Below, one piece after another: positions 15,465 to 25,173 of a stretch of 33,731 nucleotides of DNA. The notes beneath the pieces are model-generated. The model was given only the letters and a program-made list of their open reading frames with translations. It ran no database searches and had not been told where the DNA came from. The translations under genes and the position numbers were made by a program. Numbering within the stretch: position 1 is the first letter of the stretch; each line of letters begins with the position of its first letter. The stretch comes from CAG-791 sp964386925 (GTDB lineage: Bacteria > Bacillota > Clostridia > Lachnospirales > Lachnospiraceae): positions 1-33,731 of the forward strand of contig CAYLUU010000013.1 in NCBI GenBank assembly GCA_964386925.1. The letters are read 5' to 3'.

Positions 15465-16773
15465 CGGATTATCTCTATATGCCATCTGTGCAATCTGGTC
15501 CCTGATGATCCTCAACGTGATCCTCTCGATCGGCGGCTTCATTCACTACATGCGTGTTGAAAAGACCGACGGCCATGTCCCGCTCGATGAATATCCGATG
15601 GTGAGCATTCTGGTTCCGGCCCACAATGAGAGCATCGTCATCGCACGGACGGTGCGGGCTCTTCTGAATTTTGACTATCCGACGGACCGCTATGAGATCA
15701 TTGTCATCAATGACAATTCCACTGATGATACGGAGGAGAAGCTTCAGGAAATCCAGCGAGAATTCCCAGACCGCCGCTTCATGGTGGTCTCCACCGATAA
15801 TGTGGTTGGCGGCAGCGGCAAATCCAACGCTCTGAATATCGGCTTTACACTCTCCTGCGGCAGTGTCATCGCCATCTACGATGCAGATAACACGCCGGAG
15901 CCTTCTGCGCTCCGCATCCTGGTGGAGAACCTGATGGCAGATCCGAAGCGCGGTGCCGTCATCGGCAAATTCCGCACGCGCAACCGCAATGCCACCATCC
16001 TGACCCGGTTTGTAAATATTGAAACGCTGGCCTACCAGTGCATGAACCAGGCGGGGCGGTATTTTTTCTTCAAGCTGTGCACCATTCCGGGAACGAATTA
16101 CGTCATCCGCCGCAGCATCATCGAAGAGATCGGCGGCTGGGATCCCAAGGCTCTCTCGGAGGATACCGAGATCAGCTTCCGTCTCTACCGAATGGGTTAT
16201 TACATTCAGCACATGCCACTTTCCGTCACCTGGGAGCAGGAGCCGCATCTCCTCTCCGTCTGGTTCCGCCAGCGGACCCGATGGGCGAAGGGAAATCTGT
16301 ATGTCTTGGTCAAGAATTTCAAATATGCCTTTGATCCCCACGCCGGCAAAATGAGGCTGGATGTCATCTACTACCTCATTGTGTATCTCCTGATGCTCTC
16401 TGCGCTGGTGATCTCGGACATCATCTTCTTCACCGGAATTCTGGGCTTTACACACATCACACTCGGCGGCTTCTCCACACTCCTGTGGGGAATGGCGATT
16501 CTGGTATTCGTCGTCAATGTGATGCTGACGCTCGCTACAGAAAAGAACGAATTCACCTTTGAATCCGCTGTTCTCTCGCTGCTGATGCTCTTCACCTACT
16601 CCAAGCTGTGGGTCCTGGTGGTCGTAAAGGCCCTCTGGATGAGCATTTCAGATGCCGTCGGCGGCAAAAAAGTCGTATGGGACAAAACCGTACGCTATGA
16701 AGAAAAAGCCACCGATGAAGCCGATGATGAAGCTCTGGAGGAGCTGATTCACACGGTGCAGCACAAACGATAA
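15451..16773 (+). CDS. Processive family 2 glycosyltransferase (YdaM/PssC-like synthase)
   Basis: A 440-residue membrane glycosyltransferase of the BcsA/IcaA type. One N-terminal helix is followed by a cytosolic GT2 domain with IVINDNSTDD (Asp near 88), YDADN (Asp144-x-Asp146), SEDTE (Asp near 238, general base) and RQRTRW (Gln274-x-x-x-Trp278, the processive QxxRW-like motif). Three or four C-terminal helices follow, then a short acidic tail. It should polymerise a nucleotide sugar and extrude the chain through its own membrane part. No PilZ domain is present, which agrees with control by the separate GGDEF-like receptor. The start is preceded by GGAGGG. The sugar cannot be read from the sequence. 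Confidence 0.88.
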   Translation: MSFIDGLSLYAICAIWSLMILNVILSIGGFIHYMRVEKTDGHVPLDEYPMVSILVPAHNESIVIARTVRALLNFDYPTDRYEIIVINDNSTDDTEEKLQEIQREFPDRRFMVVSTDNVVGGSGKSNALNIGFTLSCGSVIAIYDADNTPEPSALRILVENLMADPKRGAVIGKFRTRNRNATILTRFVNIETLAYQCMNQAGRYFFFKLCTIPGTNYVIRRSIIEEIGGWDPKALSEDTEISFRLYRMGYYIQHMPLSVTWEQEPHLLSVWFRQRTRWAKGNLYVLVKNFKYAFDPHAGKMRLDVIYYLIVYLLMLSALVISDIIFFTGILGFTHITLGGFSTLLWGMAILVFVVNVMLTLATEKNEFTFESAVLSLLMLFTYSKLWVLVVVKALWMSISDAVGGKKVVWDKTVRYEEKATDEADDEALEELIHTVQHKR

Positions 16774-16836
16774 ATCACGGACAATAGAGCACAAATGATA
16801 AAGCGCAAATGTTAGACCACATACGATAGACATAGA
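16756..16836 (+). repeat. Degenerate short tandem repeats between GT2 and BcsB-like genes
   Basis: The pattern (g)CACAAAYGATAAA recurs loosely: CACAAACGATAAA, CACAAATGATAAA, CGCAAATGTTAGA, CACATACGATAGA. It begins in the last codons of the GT2 gene and fills most of the 105-bp gap to the next gene. No hairpin terminator is seen here. Confidence 0.4.
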
Positions 16837-16878
16837 TACCGGAATATTTTTACCAACCTTGAAAGGAGTTCACATACC

Positions 16879-19326
16879 ATGCTTCGATTCAAACAACTGG
16901 CAGCTGCCTCCCTTTGTCTGCTCCTCACCACGGAAACGATTGCCCTGCCCGTCTCTGCTGCAGGCAGCAAGTCCGCCGCAGCGGGCACGACAGCATCTGC
17001 CGATAATACAAAAGCTTCCTCCCAATCCGAGGATTCCAAGGATACTTCGAAGGCACAGGCAGAAACCGGTGCAGCCGAATCATCCGATGAAAAAAAGGAC
17101 GCTGACAGCAAATCCTCCAAGACAGAAAAGGACACTTCTGAGAAAGACAGTTCTGATGACAACGCTTCGGATGAGAACACTTCGGATGAGAACACTTCGA
17201 ATGAAGACAGCGAAACTGTGACAGTGCAGCGCGCCACGACACAGGATTTAAACGAGGCTGTCATGAGCACCAATCCAGAGGATGCCGCAGCTCCCATTAC
17301 AGAAAAGCCGGACTATGACGAAACTCCTTACGTTGCAGAATTTGATTATTCGAGCTCGGTCGTCTTCAGCGGCGTATTCGATACCAACCAGTTCTATTTC
17401 CAGATTGAGGATTACTGGGACACGGAATATGCCTATGCCCGCGTGCAGTTCACGCTCAGTCAGCTCATCGGTGACGGTCCTGCCTCTCTGACCTTCTCGC
17501 TGAACAATGAGCCCATCTACTCCTGCAAGGTGGATTACAACAATGGAAAAGAGCAGATTGCCTATGTTCCCATTCCGGTCAGCATGCTCAACAAGGGCTA
17601 CAACAGCTTCGGCGTGACGGGCTATGTGAAAATCTATGATAATGACGGCTGCATTGACGATCTCTCCGGTGCCAACTGGGTGTGTCTGGAGGACACCTCC
17701 TTTGTGGCTGTGGGGTATGATGTTGCGGATTCGGCAAATCTGATTTCCTGGTACCCTTACCCTTATCTCTCTTCCACTGATGCCTCCGGCAGCCAGACGA
17801 CCATTGCCGTCTCGGACGAAATGGACGAGGGAGAACTGACCGCAGCGCTTCTCCTGCGTGCAGATCTTGCCAGTGAAACCGACGGAACTGACGAGCTTTC
17901 ACTCACCACCATCAGTGACATGGAATCCTCCGATTCCCAGAAGGTCATTATCAGCCTCCTTAAGAATCTTCCGGAGGAGTATCAGAATCTGCTCCCGGAG
18001 GATACCGGAGATCTGACAGATCAGGCTCTCATTCTCTCTTCCGGCTCCGACAATACGCATACGCTTCTTATTACCTCTGCAGACAGCGACTGTCTGATGG
18101 AGGCTGCCATGCTCCTTGCCGATGAGACCCGCGTGTCTCAGGAGACCGGCACCACTGCTTATGTCAGTAAGGATGCCTCCCAGATCATGCAGGAGGAACT
18201 GTCCTATTCAGACAGCAACTCCACCTACACGCTGACCAGCCTCTCCGGCGGCGGGCTCAGCTATGTCGGTCCCTTCCATCAGGAGGAAACCATCTATCTG
18301 CCATTCTCCGGAGGCTACGTTCTGTCCGGAACCGGCAAAATAGATCTCACCTTCCGGTACAGCGAAAACCTGGACTTTGATCGTTCTCTCATCACCGTTT
18401 ACTGGGGAGAGACACCGGTTGCCAGCAAGAAGCTGACCAAAGAGAACGCAGGCGGCGATACGCTGACTTTCTCCCTCCCGGAGGATGTTCTCGGCAATAC
18501 CGCGGGCAGCATTAAGATTGCCTTTGATCTGGAGTTGCCGGATCTGTTCTGCTCTCCTCGCATGGATGAAATGCCCTGGGCGTATGTTGCAGAGACCTCA
18601 ACCTTCTATCTGCCTGTCGGCAAGACCGGCACGCTCTCCTTTGACAACATACCTGCTCCCTTCGAGCTCAGCAGCCGCTTCAACGATCTGACGGTTGTCA
18701 TTCCGGATGAAATGACAGCTGCAGAGCTGGACACCCTTGGCCAGATCATTGCTGTATGCGGTGTTGACATCAGCTCCTACGGCAGCATCAACGTTGTACG
18801 CGCCGGTCAGTTCGACGGTGATACCACCGACCGCAACCTGATCGTACTCGGAACCTACCAGGATAACGCTCTCCTGCGCACGCTGAACGATTCACTTTCC
18901 TTCCAATATGCCGAAGACGGCACGAAGTTCGAGAGCAACAGCAGCCAGATTCTCTCCGATGATTATGCTTCACGGATTGGTGTAACACAGCTTCTGCAGT
19001 CCCCTTATGGCGAGGATCGTGCGATTCTGGCCGTCTGCACGACCGGCGACGCCGCTATGCAGCAGATCCGCAGCTACCTGAGCACAGACACCAATAAGTC
19101 CAAGCTGACCGGCGACGCCGTTATTTTTGATACCAACGGCGAGATCAGCACATACCAGTTCCTGACAGCTTCTAAGACGCAGAATCCGGATCTGAAGACC
19201 TTCGTGGAGAACAACAAAACAACCGTTCTGTTCACCGTCGTTGCCGTCTCCGCCATGCTCATCCTGCTGCTCGGCGTCCTGCTGATCCTGGTGCGCATTC
19301 ATATTGTAAAGAGAAGAGATAAGTAA
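16879..19326 (+). CDS. BcsB-like cellulose synthase regulatory subunit homologue (YdaN-like)
   Basis: An 815-residue exported protein. The signal peptide (MLRFKQLAAASLCLLLTTET, cleavage near VSAAG) leads into an acidic Ser/Asp/Glu/Lys linker of about 90 residues. A large beta-rich part follows (about 140-770), with BcsB-like segments such as YARVQFTLSQLIGDGPASLTF and SFGVTGYVKIYDNDGC (disulfide-capable Cys). A single C-terminal membrane helix (about 783-807) ends in RIHIVKRRDK. BcsB partners bind the synthase from outside and guide the chain through the wall. Its place right after the GT2 gene matches YdaM-YdaN and PssC-PssD. AAAGGAG lies 10 bp before the ATG. The linker carries three 15-bp units at 17161-17205. 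Confidence 0.8.
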   Translation: MLRFKQLAAASLCLLLTTETIALPVSAAGSKSAAAGTTASADNTKASSQSEDSKDTSKAQAETGAAESSDEKKDADSKSSKTEKDTSEKDSSDDNASDENTSDENTSNEDSETVTVQRATTQDLNEAVMSTNPEDAAAPITEKPDYDETPYVAEFDYSSSVVFSGVFDTNQFYFQIEDYWDTEYAYARVQFTLSQLIGDGPASLTFSLNNEPIYSCKVDYNNGKEQIAYVPIPVSMLNKGYNSFGVTGYVKIYDNDGCIDDLSGANWVCLEDTSFVAVGYDVADSANLISWYPYPYLSSTDASGSQTTIAVSDEMDEGELTAALLLRADLASETDGTDELSLTTISDMESSDSQKVIISLLKNLPEEYQNLLPEDTGDLTDQALILSSGSDNTHTLLITSADSDCLMEAAMLLADETRVSQETGTTAYVSKDASQIMQEELSYSDSNSTYTLTSLSGGGLSYVGPFHQEETIYLPFSGGYVLSGTGKIDLTFRYSENLDFDRSLITVYWGETPVASKKLTKENAGGDTLTFSLPEDVLGNTAGSIKIAFDLELPDLFCSPRMDEMPWAYVAETSTFYLPVGKTGTLSFDNIPAPFELSSRFNDLTVVIPDEMTAAELDTLGQIIAVCGVDISSYGSINVVRAGQFDGDTTDRNLIVLGTYQDNALLRTLNDSLSFQYAEDGTKFESNSSQILSDDYASRIGVTQLLQSPYGEDRAILAVCTTGDAAMQQIRSYLSTDTNKSKLTGDAVIFDTNGEISTYQFLTASKTQNPDLKTFVENNKTTVLFTVVAVSAMLILLLGVLLILVRIHIVKRRDK
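17161..17205 (+). repeat. Three 15-bp tandem repeats in the BcsB-like linker
   Basis: Three units of the form AACRCTTCGGATGAG encode (N-A/T-S-D-E) repeats in the acidic linker. Length variation would be in frame. Confidence 0.8.
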
Positions 19327-19350
19327 TCGTAACCTTAAACGATCGAAGCC

Positions 19351-22300
19351 ATGCAGAATAAACGCCGCTTTTTCCAGTCACAACAGAATATTGCTGCCCT
19401 TGCCGCCGCCTTGCTGTTCCTGCTCGCAAGTCTCCTTTTCCTCCTGCAGACCCCCAGGCCCGGCATGCTGGACTCGGGACTTTACGATCTGGTGCTGCCA
19501 AAGCTTGGTCTTGCGCGCGGCTCATATTATGCCGAGGAAGCTTACTATACCCAGCCGAACGAACTGTTCACCATTACAAAGCTCCCCTGGGCAGGCCTAC
19601 TGCAGCTCTCTCCGATGTCCAGTCTGGTCTACCCGGCCGCGCTGGTCAGCTTTCTGTGCGGCATAACCGGTCAGCCCTTCTCTACGGTTCTGCTGGCTGT
19701 CCTGCTCGATTTGTTCCTGGCGCTCGCCCTTTTCGTTCTGGTGAAGGCACTCTGCTCCCTTTGGGGCGGATACGGCGTTCTCGGAGGCTCCCTCTGGAGT
19801 GTCTGCATTCTGTGCGGGAATTATCTGCTCTTTTTTAATTCCCTGTATTCATCCTCCATGTTCGTGGTCTCTTTGACGGCCTTCGGCGCTGCTGTTTTCC
19901 GTGCGTTAGCACTACTGCGCCGTCACCCGCATTCGGGGGAAAACAACACCTCCCCCGCCAATATCTCCGCCGTCCGCATCTGGCTGCCGGCGGCCGTTAC
20001 CGGGCTTCTCCTTACGACATCCTCCGAGCTGTCCGCTCTGCTTCTGCTGCCGACAGCTCTCATTGTTCTGTATCTGGGATTTCGCTCGGTACGTCAGGAG
20101 GCTGCTCACTTTTCTGAGCGTACCCCTGCAGATGCTGTTCCCAACGGAAGTTCATCCGCTTTCCGCATGCGCAGGGGGTGCTTTTGCGTCATTCTCGTCA
20201 CCGGTCTTCTGATCCTGTGCTCTGTACGTTTTGTCCGCAGTAACAACGAAGTTTTCAACCGTACGAACTTGTATCACAGCTTTTTCGATGGTGTGCTGAC
20301 CTCTTCCGAGGATCCTCAGCAGACACTTGCTGACTTCGGAATGGATTCTCAATTTCTTCAGGACATGGGGAAATCGGCCTATCTTAGTGACGACGATTAC
20401 TACATTTCCCCGAACGGAGAACAGTCGAATGAGATATACAGCCACATCAGCTACGGCAGAATTCTCTGCTGGTATCTGCAGCATCCGGCTGCCTTTGTGC
20501 GTCTGATCTCCTCTGCACTGTCGCAGACGGGACAACTGGATACCTCCCGGTGCGTCATTCTCTCTTCGAACACATCAGCTGATGCATTATCCGGCACAGC
20601 AGCTGTCGAAAAGGTTCACAGGTCCGATTACTGGGATCTGCTGCGCGGATTTTGCCTCCGGACTCCGTCCGCTTTCCTGCTGGTGTCCCTCTTCTGCCTT
20701 GTGTCCGGCATTGTGTTCTTCCTGCTGCGAAGGCGCGGCCTTGGTGCGGCTCTTATGGGCATCGGACTCGGTGACTGGCTGGTCCTTGCGGCCGCTCTTC
20801 TCTCCTGCGGCACGGCAGATCTGACCACCAACCTGTTCTATTACCACGCACTCCTTGATGTGCAGCTGTGCGCTCTGCTGACGCTCCTTGGGACCGGCGT
20901 GCAGAAGGCATACCTTTTCATTGCCTGCTCCTCCCTGAGTGCCAGAACCGCTCCGGAGGCGCTCTTTCCTGCAGAACCGTATTCTGCATTGGCTTTATCC
21001 TCAAACAGACGCTTTGCCGCATGCCGGCGGAGTTTCTATGCTGTTATGTCGGATTCCCGCCGCTTCGCACTGTGCGCCTGTGCGTTCAGCCTGCTCGTTA
21101 TGGTCTACGTGCTCTTCATTCCGCGCATCGGTGCCTACAACAATGGTGACTTCGGACGAATGATGAGTGCCATGGGACTTGTCTACACTCCCGAGGATTA
21201 TTTTGATCCCTCTGTACAGTGTGTGAAGGTTGTGGAACGCTATGATTACCTCGAAGAGTATGACTGGACCAGCATCCGTCCGGATAAGGTGGAACTGACA
21301 CAGAGCTGGATTTCCGCCGGAATGCGAATCCTCTATGAGATGACGGGACTCCCCTTTTCTACCGCAATCCTGGCTGCCATCCATCTGCTGGTTCTCACAA
21401 TCTGCCTCTACCAGATTCTGCGCGCTGCGCACCGACATCTGGGCTGGCGTCCTGCCCTTCTGACCATGGCATTGTACCTTGTCATGTTCTGCGGCAGCTA
21501 TAACCTTGGCTGGCTCAACTCGCTCTTCGGAGAAGGCATCGCCTTCATCGGACTTATGATGGTACTCTCTGCCAGCGTTCAGACCATTGAACAGGCGGCG
21601 GACGGAAATCGCCGCGTAGCTCTCCTCTGGCTGGCCCTTGCAAGTGTTTATCTCTCCTGTGCGAAAGCACAGTATGTTCTGATGGCTCCGGTCCTTCTGC
21701 TGTGGTGGCTGATCCTCGCGCTCGCCACCGCCCGCAGCTGGAAAAAGCGCGTTCTGCAGCTCCTTCCCGCCATCCTCCTGACCGCTTTTCTCGGAACCAG
21801 TGCCATCGGTGTTTACCGCAACAATGATGGTGTCTCCTCGCAGGATACTCTCTATTCCGCCCTGCTGAATGGTATCCTTCTGTATGCGGATGACCCGGTG
21901 GAGGCTCTGGAGGAGCTTCACCTTGACACAGGACTTGTCGCAGATATCGGCAAGCATCCTTATCTCGACAAGAGCGAGTATTACTGCGCTCCCCGCACTG
22001 AAATGTCAGAGGAGCTCATCTACAGTAAGGTCAGCACGGTGGATTATCTGATCTGGTACCTGCACCACCCGAAGGCCTTCTGGCATTTGCTCGATGATAC
22101 GGCAGCTTTCTCGGCCTCCGATATGCCCGACTACAACCTCTACGTCGGTGAACGAAATGATGTTGCGCACCGCACAGTGAACAAGTTCAATTTCTGGGCA
22201 CAGGTACGCACATGGTTCGTTCCGCACACCTTCCTGCAGTATCTGCTGCTGTTCGGTGCAGTATACATTGCCTGCCTGAAAGTCCTCCTTTGCCGCAGTC

Positions 22301-22641
22301 CCAAGACCGGCGAGGCTAATATTGCAGACCAGGCATCCACACAAGATCCATCCGTTCACACGAACGGGGTAGACAAGACATCCAACCTGCAGCGTTCGCA
22401 TAAGCTGTATGCGCTGCTCCTCATGGTGCTCATTGCTCTGGGCGCCATCCAGTATCCGCTGCCCATGGTTGGCAACGGATTCTCGGATCCGATTAAGCAG
22501 TTGTATCTGTTCCGTGAAGTGTACGACCTGGTACTCCTTGTCATCCTTGTATGGGTGGTATTTTGCCTGATTCCGGGCATTGCCGCGCGTTTGAACCTGC
22601 AGGCCGGCAAGGCTCCACGCCGTGCGAAGGACAAGGATTGA
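19351..22641 (+). CDS. Very large GT-C-like membrane protein with internal duplication (paralogues B1+B2)
   Basis: A 1096-residue protein with roughly 20 membrane helices in two similar halves joined near residue 560. Matching pairs include GQPFSTVLLA (half 1) and GLPFSTAILA (half 2); FNSLYSSSMF and LNSLFGEGIAF; and the outside loops near 313 (GVLTSSEDPQQTLADFGMD ... YLQHPAAF) and 839 (GILLYADDPVEALEELHLD ... YLHHPKAF). Half 2 has an acidic loop YNNGDFGRMMSAMGL like the one in paralogue A. Each half therefore corresponds to the 556-residue protein at 10965. It probably transfers or flips lipid-linked sugars for the polymer; the function is inferred from fold and context only. No clear ribosome binding site is seen, and the start is only 25 bp after the BcsB-like stop. 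Confidence 0.65.
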   Translation: MQNKRRFFQSQQNIAALAAALLFLLASLLFLLQTPRPGMLDSGLYDLVLPKLGLARGSYYAEEAYYTQPNELFTITKLPWAGLLQLSPMSSLVYPAALVSFLCGITGQPFSTVLLAVLLDLFLALALFVLVKALCSLWGGYGVLGGSLWSVCILCGNYLLFFNSLYSSSMFVVSLTAFGAAVFRALALLRRHPHSGENNTSPANISAVRIWLPAAVTGLLLTTSSELSALLLLPTALIVLYLGFRSVRQEAAHFSERTPADAVPNGSSSAFRMRRGCFCVILVTGLLILCSVRFVRSNNEVFNRTNLYHSFFDGVLTSSEDPQQTLADFGMDSQFLQDMGKSAYLSDDDYYISPNGEQSNEIYSHISYGRILCWYLQHPAAFVRLISSALSQTGQLDTSRCVILSSNTSADALSGTAAVEKVHRSDYWDLLRGFCLRTPSAFLLVSLFCLVSGIVFFLLRRRGLGAALMGIGLGDWLVLAAALLSCGTADLTTNLFYYHALLDVQLCALLTLLGTGVQKAYLFIACSSLSARTAPEALFPAEPYSALALSSNRRFAACRRSFYAVMSDSRRFALCACAFSLLVMVYVLFIPRIGAYNNGDFGRMMSAMGLVYTPEDYFDPSVQCVKVVERYDYLEEYDWTSIRPDKVELTQSWISAGMRILYEMTGLPFSTAILAAIHLLVLTICLYQILRAAHRHLGWRPALLTMALYLVMFCGSYNLGWLNSLFGEGIAFIGLMMVLSASVQTIEQAADGNRRVALLWLALASVYLSCAKAQYVLMAPVLLLWWLILALATARSWKKRVLQLLPAILLTAFLGTSAIGVYRNNDGVSSQDTLYSALLNGILLYADDPVEALEELHLDTGLVADIGKHPYLDKSEYYCAPRTEMSEELIYSKVSTVDYLIWYLHHPKAFWHLLDDTAAFSASDMPDYNLYVGERNDVAHRTVNKFNFWAQVRTWFVPHTFLQYLLLFGAVYIACLKVLLCRSPKTGEANIADQASTQDPSVHTNGVDKTSNLQRSHKLYALLLMVLIALGAIQYPLPMVGNGFSDPIKQLYLFREVYDLVLLVILVWVVFCLIPGIAARLNLQAGKAPRRAKDKD

Positions 22642-22704
22642 TAGATAATAACGACCGCGCCAGACATATTTGCATAAGCAATGCAAGTATTACTCGCGTT
22701 AACG

Positions 22705-22735
22705 AACCCATTTTGTGAATGGGCTCTGAATCATT
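22705..22735. repeat. CATTCGCAAAATCGC repeat family, inverted copy
   Basis: Read on the minus strand, ATTCAGAGCCCATTCACAAAA matches 25099-25120 with few changes. Here CCCATT and AATGGG also form a small hairpin. Just downstream, ATGGAT-TTAGC-ATCCAT is another hairpin (22741-22757), close to the next gene's start. Confidence 0.5.
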
Positions 22736-22783
22736 ACGATAGATGGATTTAGCATCCATATCACGAAAGGACATCCACAAATT

Positions 22784-25050
22784 ATGCAGGCACGTAAAAC
22801 CTGGTTTGCAGGACTGTGTATTTTTCTATATCTGTGCGGCAGCGCGTATACACTGCTGAGCGGCATTTCCACGCTCGGTACCGGCAGTGAATATCCCTAC
22901 CTCTATCCGGCGCTGGTCATACTGACCATCAGCGGCACGCTGTTCGCTGTGATCCTCATCGCCAGCATCAGTGCAAGGCTCCAGCTCCCGAGCTGGGCGG
23001 CCCGCCATCCTCTTTTGATGACAGGACTGGAATGGGGAATTGCTGCCCTGATTCTGATTGCCACCTTCGTCATCCGCATTGTCTACATCCAGCACTTCCC
23101 GATGGAACCCAGCTCGGATTACAAGACCTATTATGAGATTGCACAGCTCATCAGCCGGGGGACTCTTCTCGAGGACGGCGAGGGATACTGCGAGTACATC
23201 TCCATGTTCCCGCATGTCTACGGCTACAGCTATGTGCTCTCGATCTTCCTGACGATCTTCGGCGACTCGGTATGGGTTGGTCAGATGCTCAATGTGGTCT
23301 GCGCGGTTCTTACCTGCTTTCTCATCTGGCGCTGTGCAGTTATGCTGGCCGGCCGGGCATCCGGTCTCGCAGCTCTGGCGATCACCGCCTTCTGGCCCTC
23401 TCAGATTCTGTACAACAACATCCTCGCAGCAGAGTATGTGTTCTCCCTGATGCTCTTCTTCTGCTTCTGGGTCTTCCTGCATCTCGTGAAGGTAGATGTC
23501 AGCAGTGGAAAGGCGCAGGTCGGACTCCTGATCGGTCATCCCGTCCTGGGCATCCTGATCGGCCTGACCTCTGCCGTCCGCCCGATGGCCATGCTCCTTC
23601 TGATCTCCATCGTGCTCTACCTGTTCCCCTGCAGGACAAAATTGCCCATCCTCCCCGAGAATGACCTCCCGGTATCTTCCCGAGCCATGAGCCGCGGATG
23701 GATTCGCGCGGCACTCATTCTCGCAGGCTTTCTCGTCACCAACACCATCACGAGCAAGTGCGTCTCCTACGCCGTGGACCGCGAAATCACGGGTGGCAGC
23801 ACCTCCTTTGGATATAACCTTCTCGTTGGACTAAACCAGGATTCCTACGGCGGCTGGAACCAGGAGGATGCCAATTACCTGTACGATGCACTGGATGAAA
23901 GCGGCAGCGCCCAGCAGGCTCAGGCCGCCAGCCGCGATCTAGCCATGGAGCGTTTGAAAGTTCCGATCGAAAGCCTTCTGAATCTGTTCTTTCACAAATA
24001 TTCCGTGCTCTGGGCCAATGACGATTACGGCTCCACCTGGAATATCCTGTTCATGGATCAGCAAGGCACCTTAACAGAGGCCCGCAGTAACTTCCTCTAT
24101 CAGATGCGGGATTTCAACAATTACTATTACATGATTGTGGTTGCCTTCTCTGCTCTTGCTGCGGTGCTGCTGATCCGCCGCTCCGGCAGCTGGATCTACG
24201 TCCCCATGACGGTTTTCCTCGGGACAGTTGCGATGCACCTTCTGGTGGAGAACCAGAACCGCTATCACTTTCATGCCCTGTATCTGTTCGTCCTGTTGGC
24301 GGCCTATGCGCTTCACCTCCTGTACCAGATCTGTGATGATTTCATCGTCCACGGACAGGCCGACCGCACCGCACGGTGCGAAGCTGCTGCTGCAGAAGAG
24401 CGCGCATACCGCCGTATTCAGGACGCAGAAGCCTATGCACAGCGGCAGCAGGAGCAGGAAATGAATGTCCGCTTTGACATCGGCTCTGCTCTGCGCGAGG
24501 GGCATGTCCGCGTATCCGTTTCGCAGGCTGTCAGCGACACACCGCAGCCGGAGATACCACATTCCGAGACGACACCTCCTGCCAAGAAGGAGGCCGCATC
24601 GCCCACTCCGTCAGAAGCTGTACAGGAGACCGAAGAAATCCCTGATACCCCTACTGCGGCCGAGCCGGAAACCGTACAGGAATTTGCAGAGATTCCTGAA
24701 ACTGCTGCTCCTGCCGAAACCGTGCAGGAATCTGCAGAGATTCCTGAAACTGCTGCTCCTGCCGAAACCGTGCAGGAAGATTCGACCGCAGCAGTCCCTG
24801 AAGCCTCNNNNNNNNNNNNNNNNNNNNNNNNNNNNNNNNNNNNNNNNNNNNNNNNNNNNNNNNNNNNNNNNNNNNNNNNNNNNNNNNNNNNNNNNNNNNN
24901 NNNNNNNCTGCTCCTGCCGAAACCGTGCAGGAAGATTCGACCGCAGCAGTCCCTGAAGCCTCCCTGCCTGCTGCCGAGGCAGCTCCCAGGTCATCACGTC
25001 GCTATGATGATTTCGACCTTGTCGGAGATCTCGATGACTTTGACATCTAG
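22784..25050 (+). CDS. GT-C/ArnT-like glycosyltransferase with repetitive Pro/Glu tail (interrupted by assembly gap)
   Basis: An N-terminal membrane part (to about residue 525) with roughly a dozen helices. The first long outside loop holds PSSDYKTYYEIAQLI, and later PSQILYNNILAAEYV and RYHFHALY occur, as in PMT/ArnT-type GT-C enzymes that use polyprenyl-phosphate sugars. A cytosolic tail follows: an Ala/Glu/Gln coiled segment, then Pro/Glu/Thr repeats of 16 residues (EIPETAAPAETVQESA). The 100-N gap at 24808-24907 breaks the frame. The true end is YDDFDLVGDLDDFDI with TAG at 25048-25050, in a frame that joins correctly if the identical 55-nt gap flanks are merged. The frame reading on to 25066 is an artefact of the arbitrary gap length. 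AAAGGA lies 12 bp before the ATG. Confidence 0.7.
24689..24784 (+). repeat. 48-bp tandem repeat in the glycosyltransferase tail
   Basis: Two units, 24689-24736 and 24737-24784, are identical except at the 3' end and encode EIPETAAPAETVQE plus two more residues. A diverged earlier unit precedes them. The array runs towards the assembly gap. Confidence 0.85.
24753..24962 (+). other. 100-N assembly gap with identical 55-nt flanks
   Basis: N fills 24808-24907 exactly. The 55 nt before the gap (24753-24807) equal the 55 nt after it (24908-24962). Merging them removes 155 nt and restores the reading frame. The true sequence is either this single copy or one with extra in-frame repeat units. Confidence 0.9.
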
Positions 25051-25097
25051 GGGACCGCTGGTTTAACCATCGCTTTTCTAAAATTAAGCGTACCTAT

Positions 25098-25146
25098 TCA
25101 GTTCAGAGCCCATTCGCAAAATCGCTGCTGCGCAGCTTTTCTTTGC
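25098..25146. repeat. CATTCGCAAAATCGC repeat, copy at 25.1 kb
   Basis: Bases 25111-25138 are identical to 2612-2639. The left side TTCAGAGCCCATT matches 22719-22731 on the other strand. It lies 28 bp upstream of the redoxin-GH8 gene. Confidence 0.7.
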
Positions 25147-25173
25147 TCATTAGGCTGGCCGGAGGAATGTCCT

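Noticed and set aside
24753..25066. Frameshift or pseudogene in the glycosyltransferase
   Set aside because: The apparent frame change is due to the arbitrary 100-N gap; merging the identical 55-nt flanks restores the frame.
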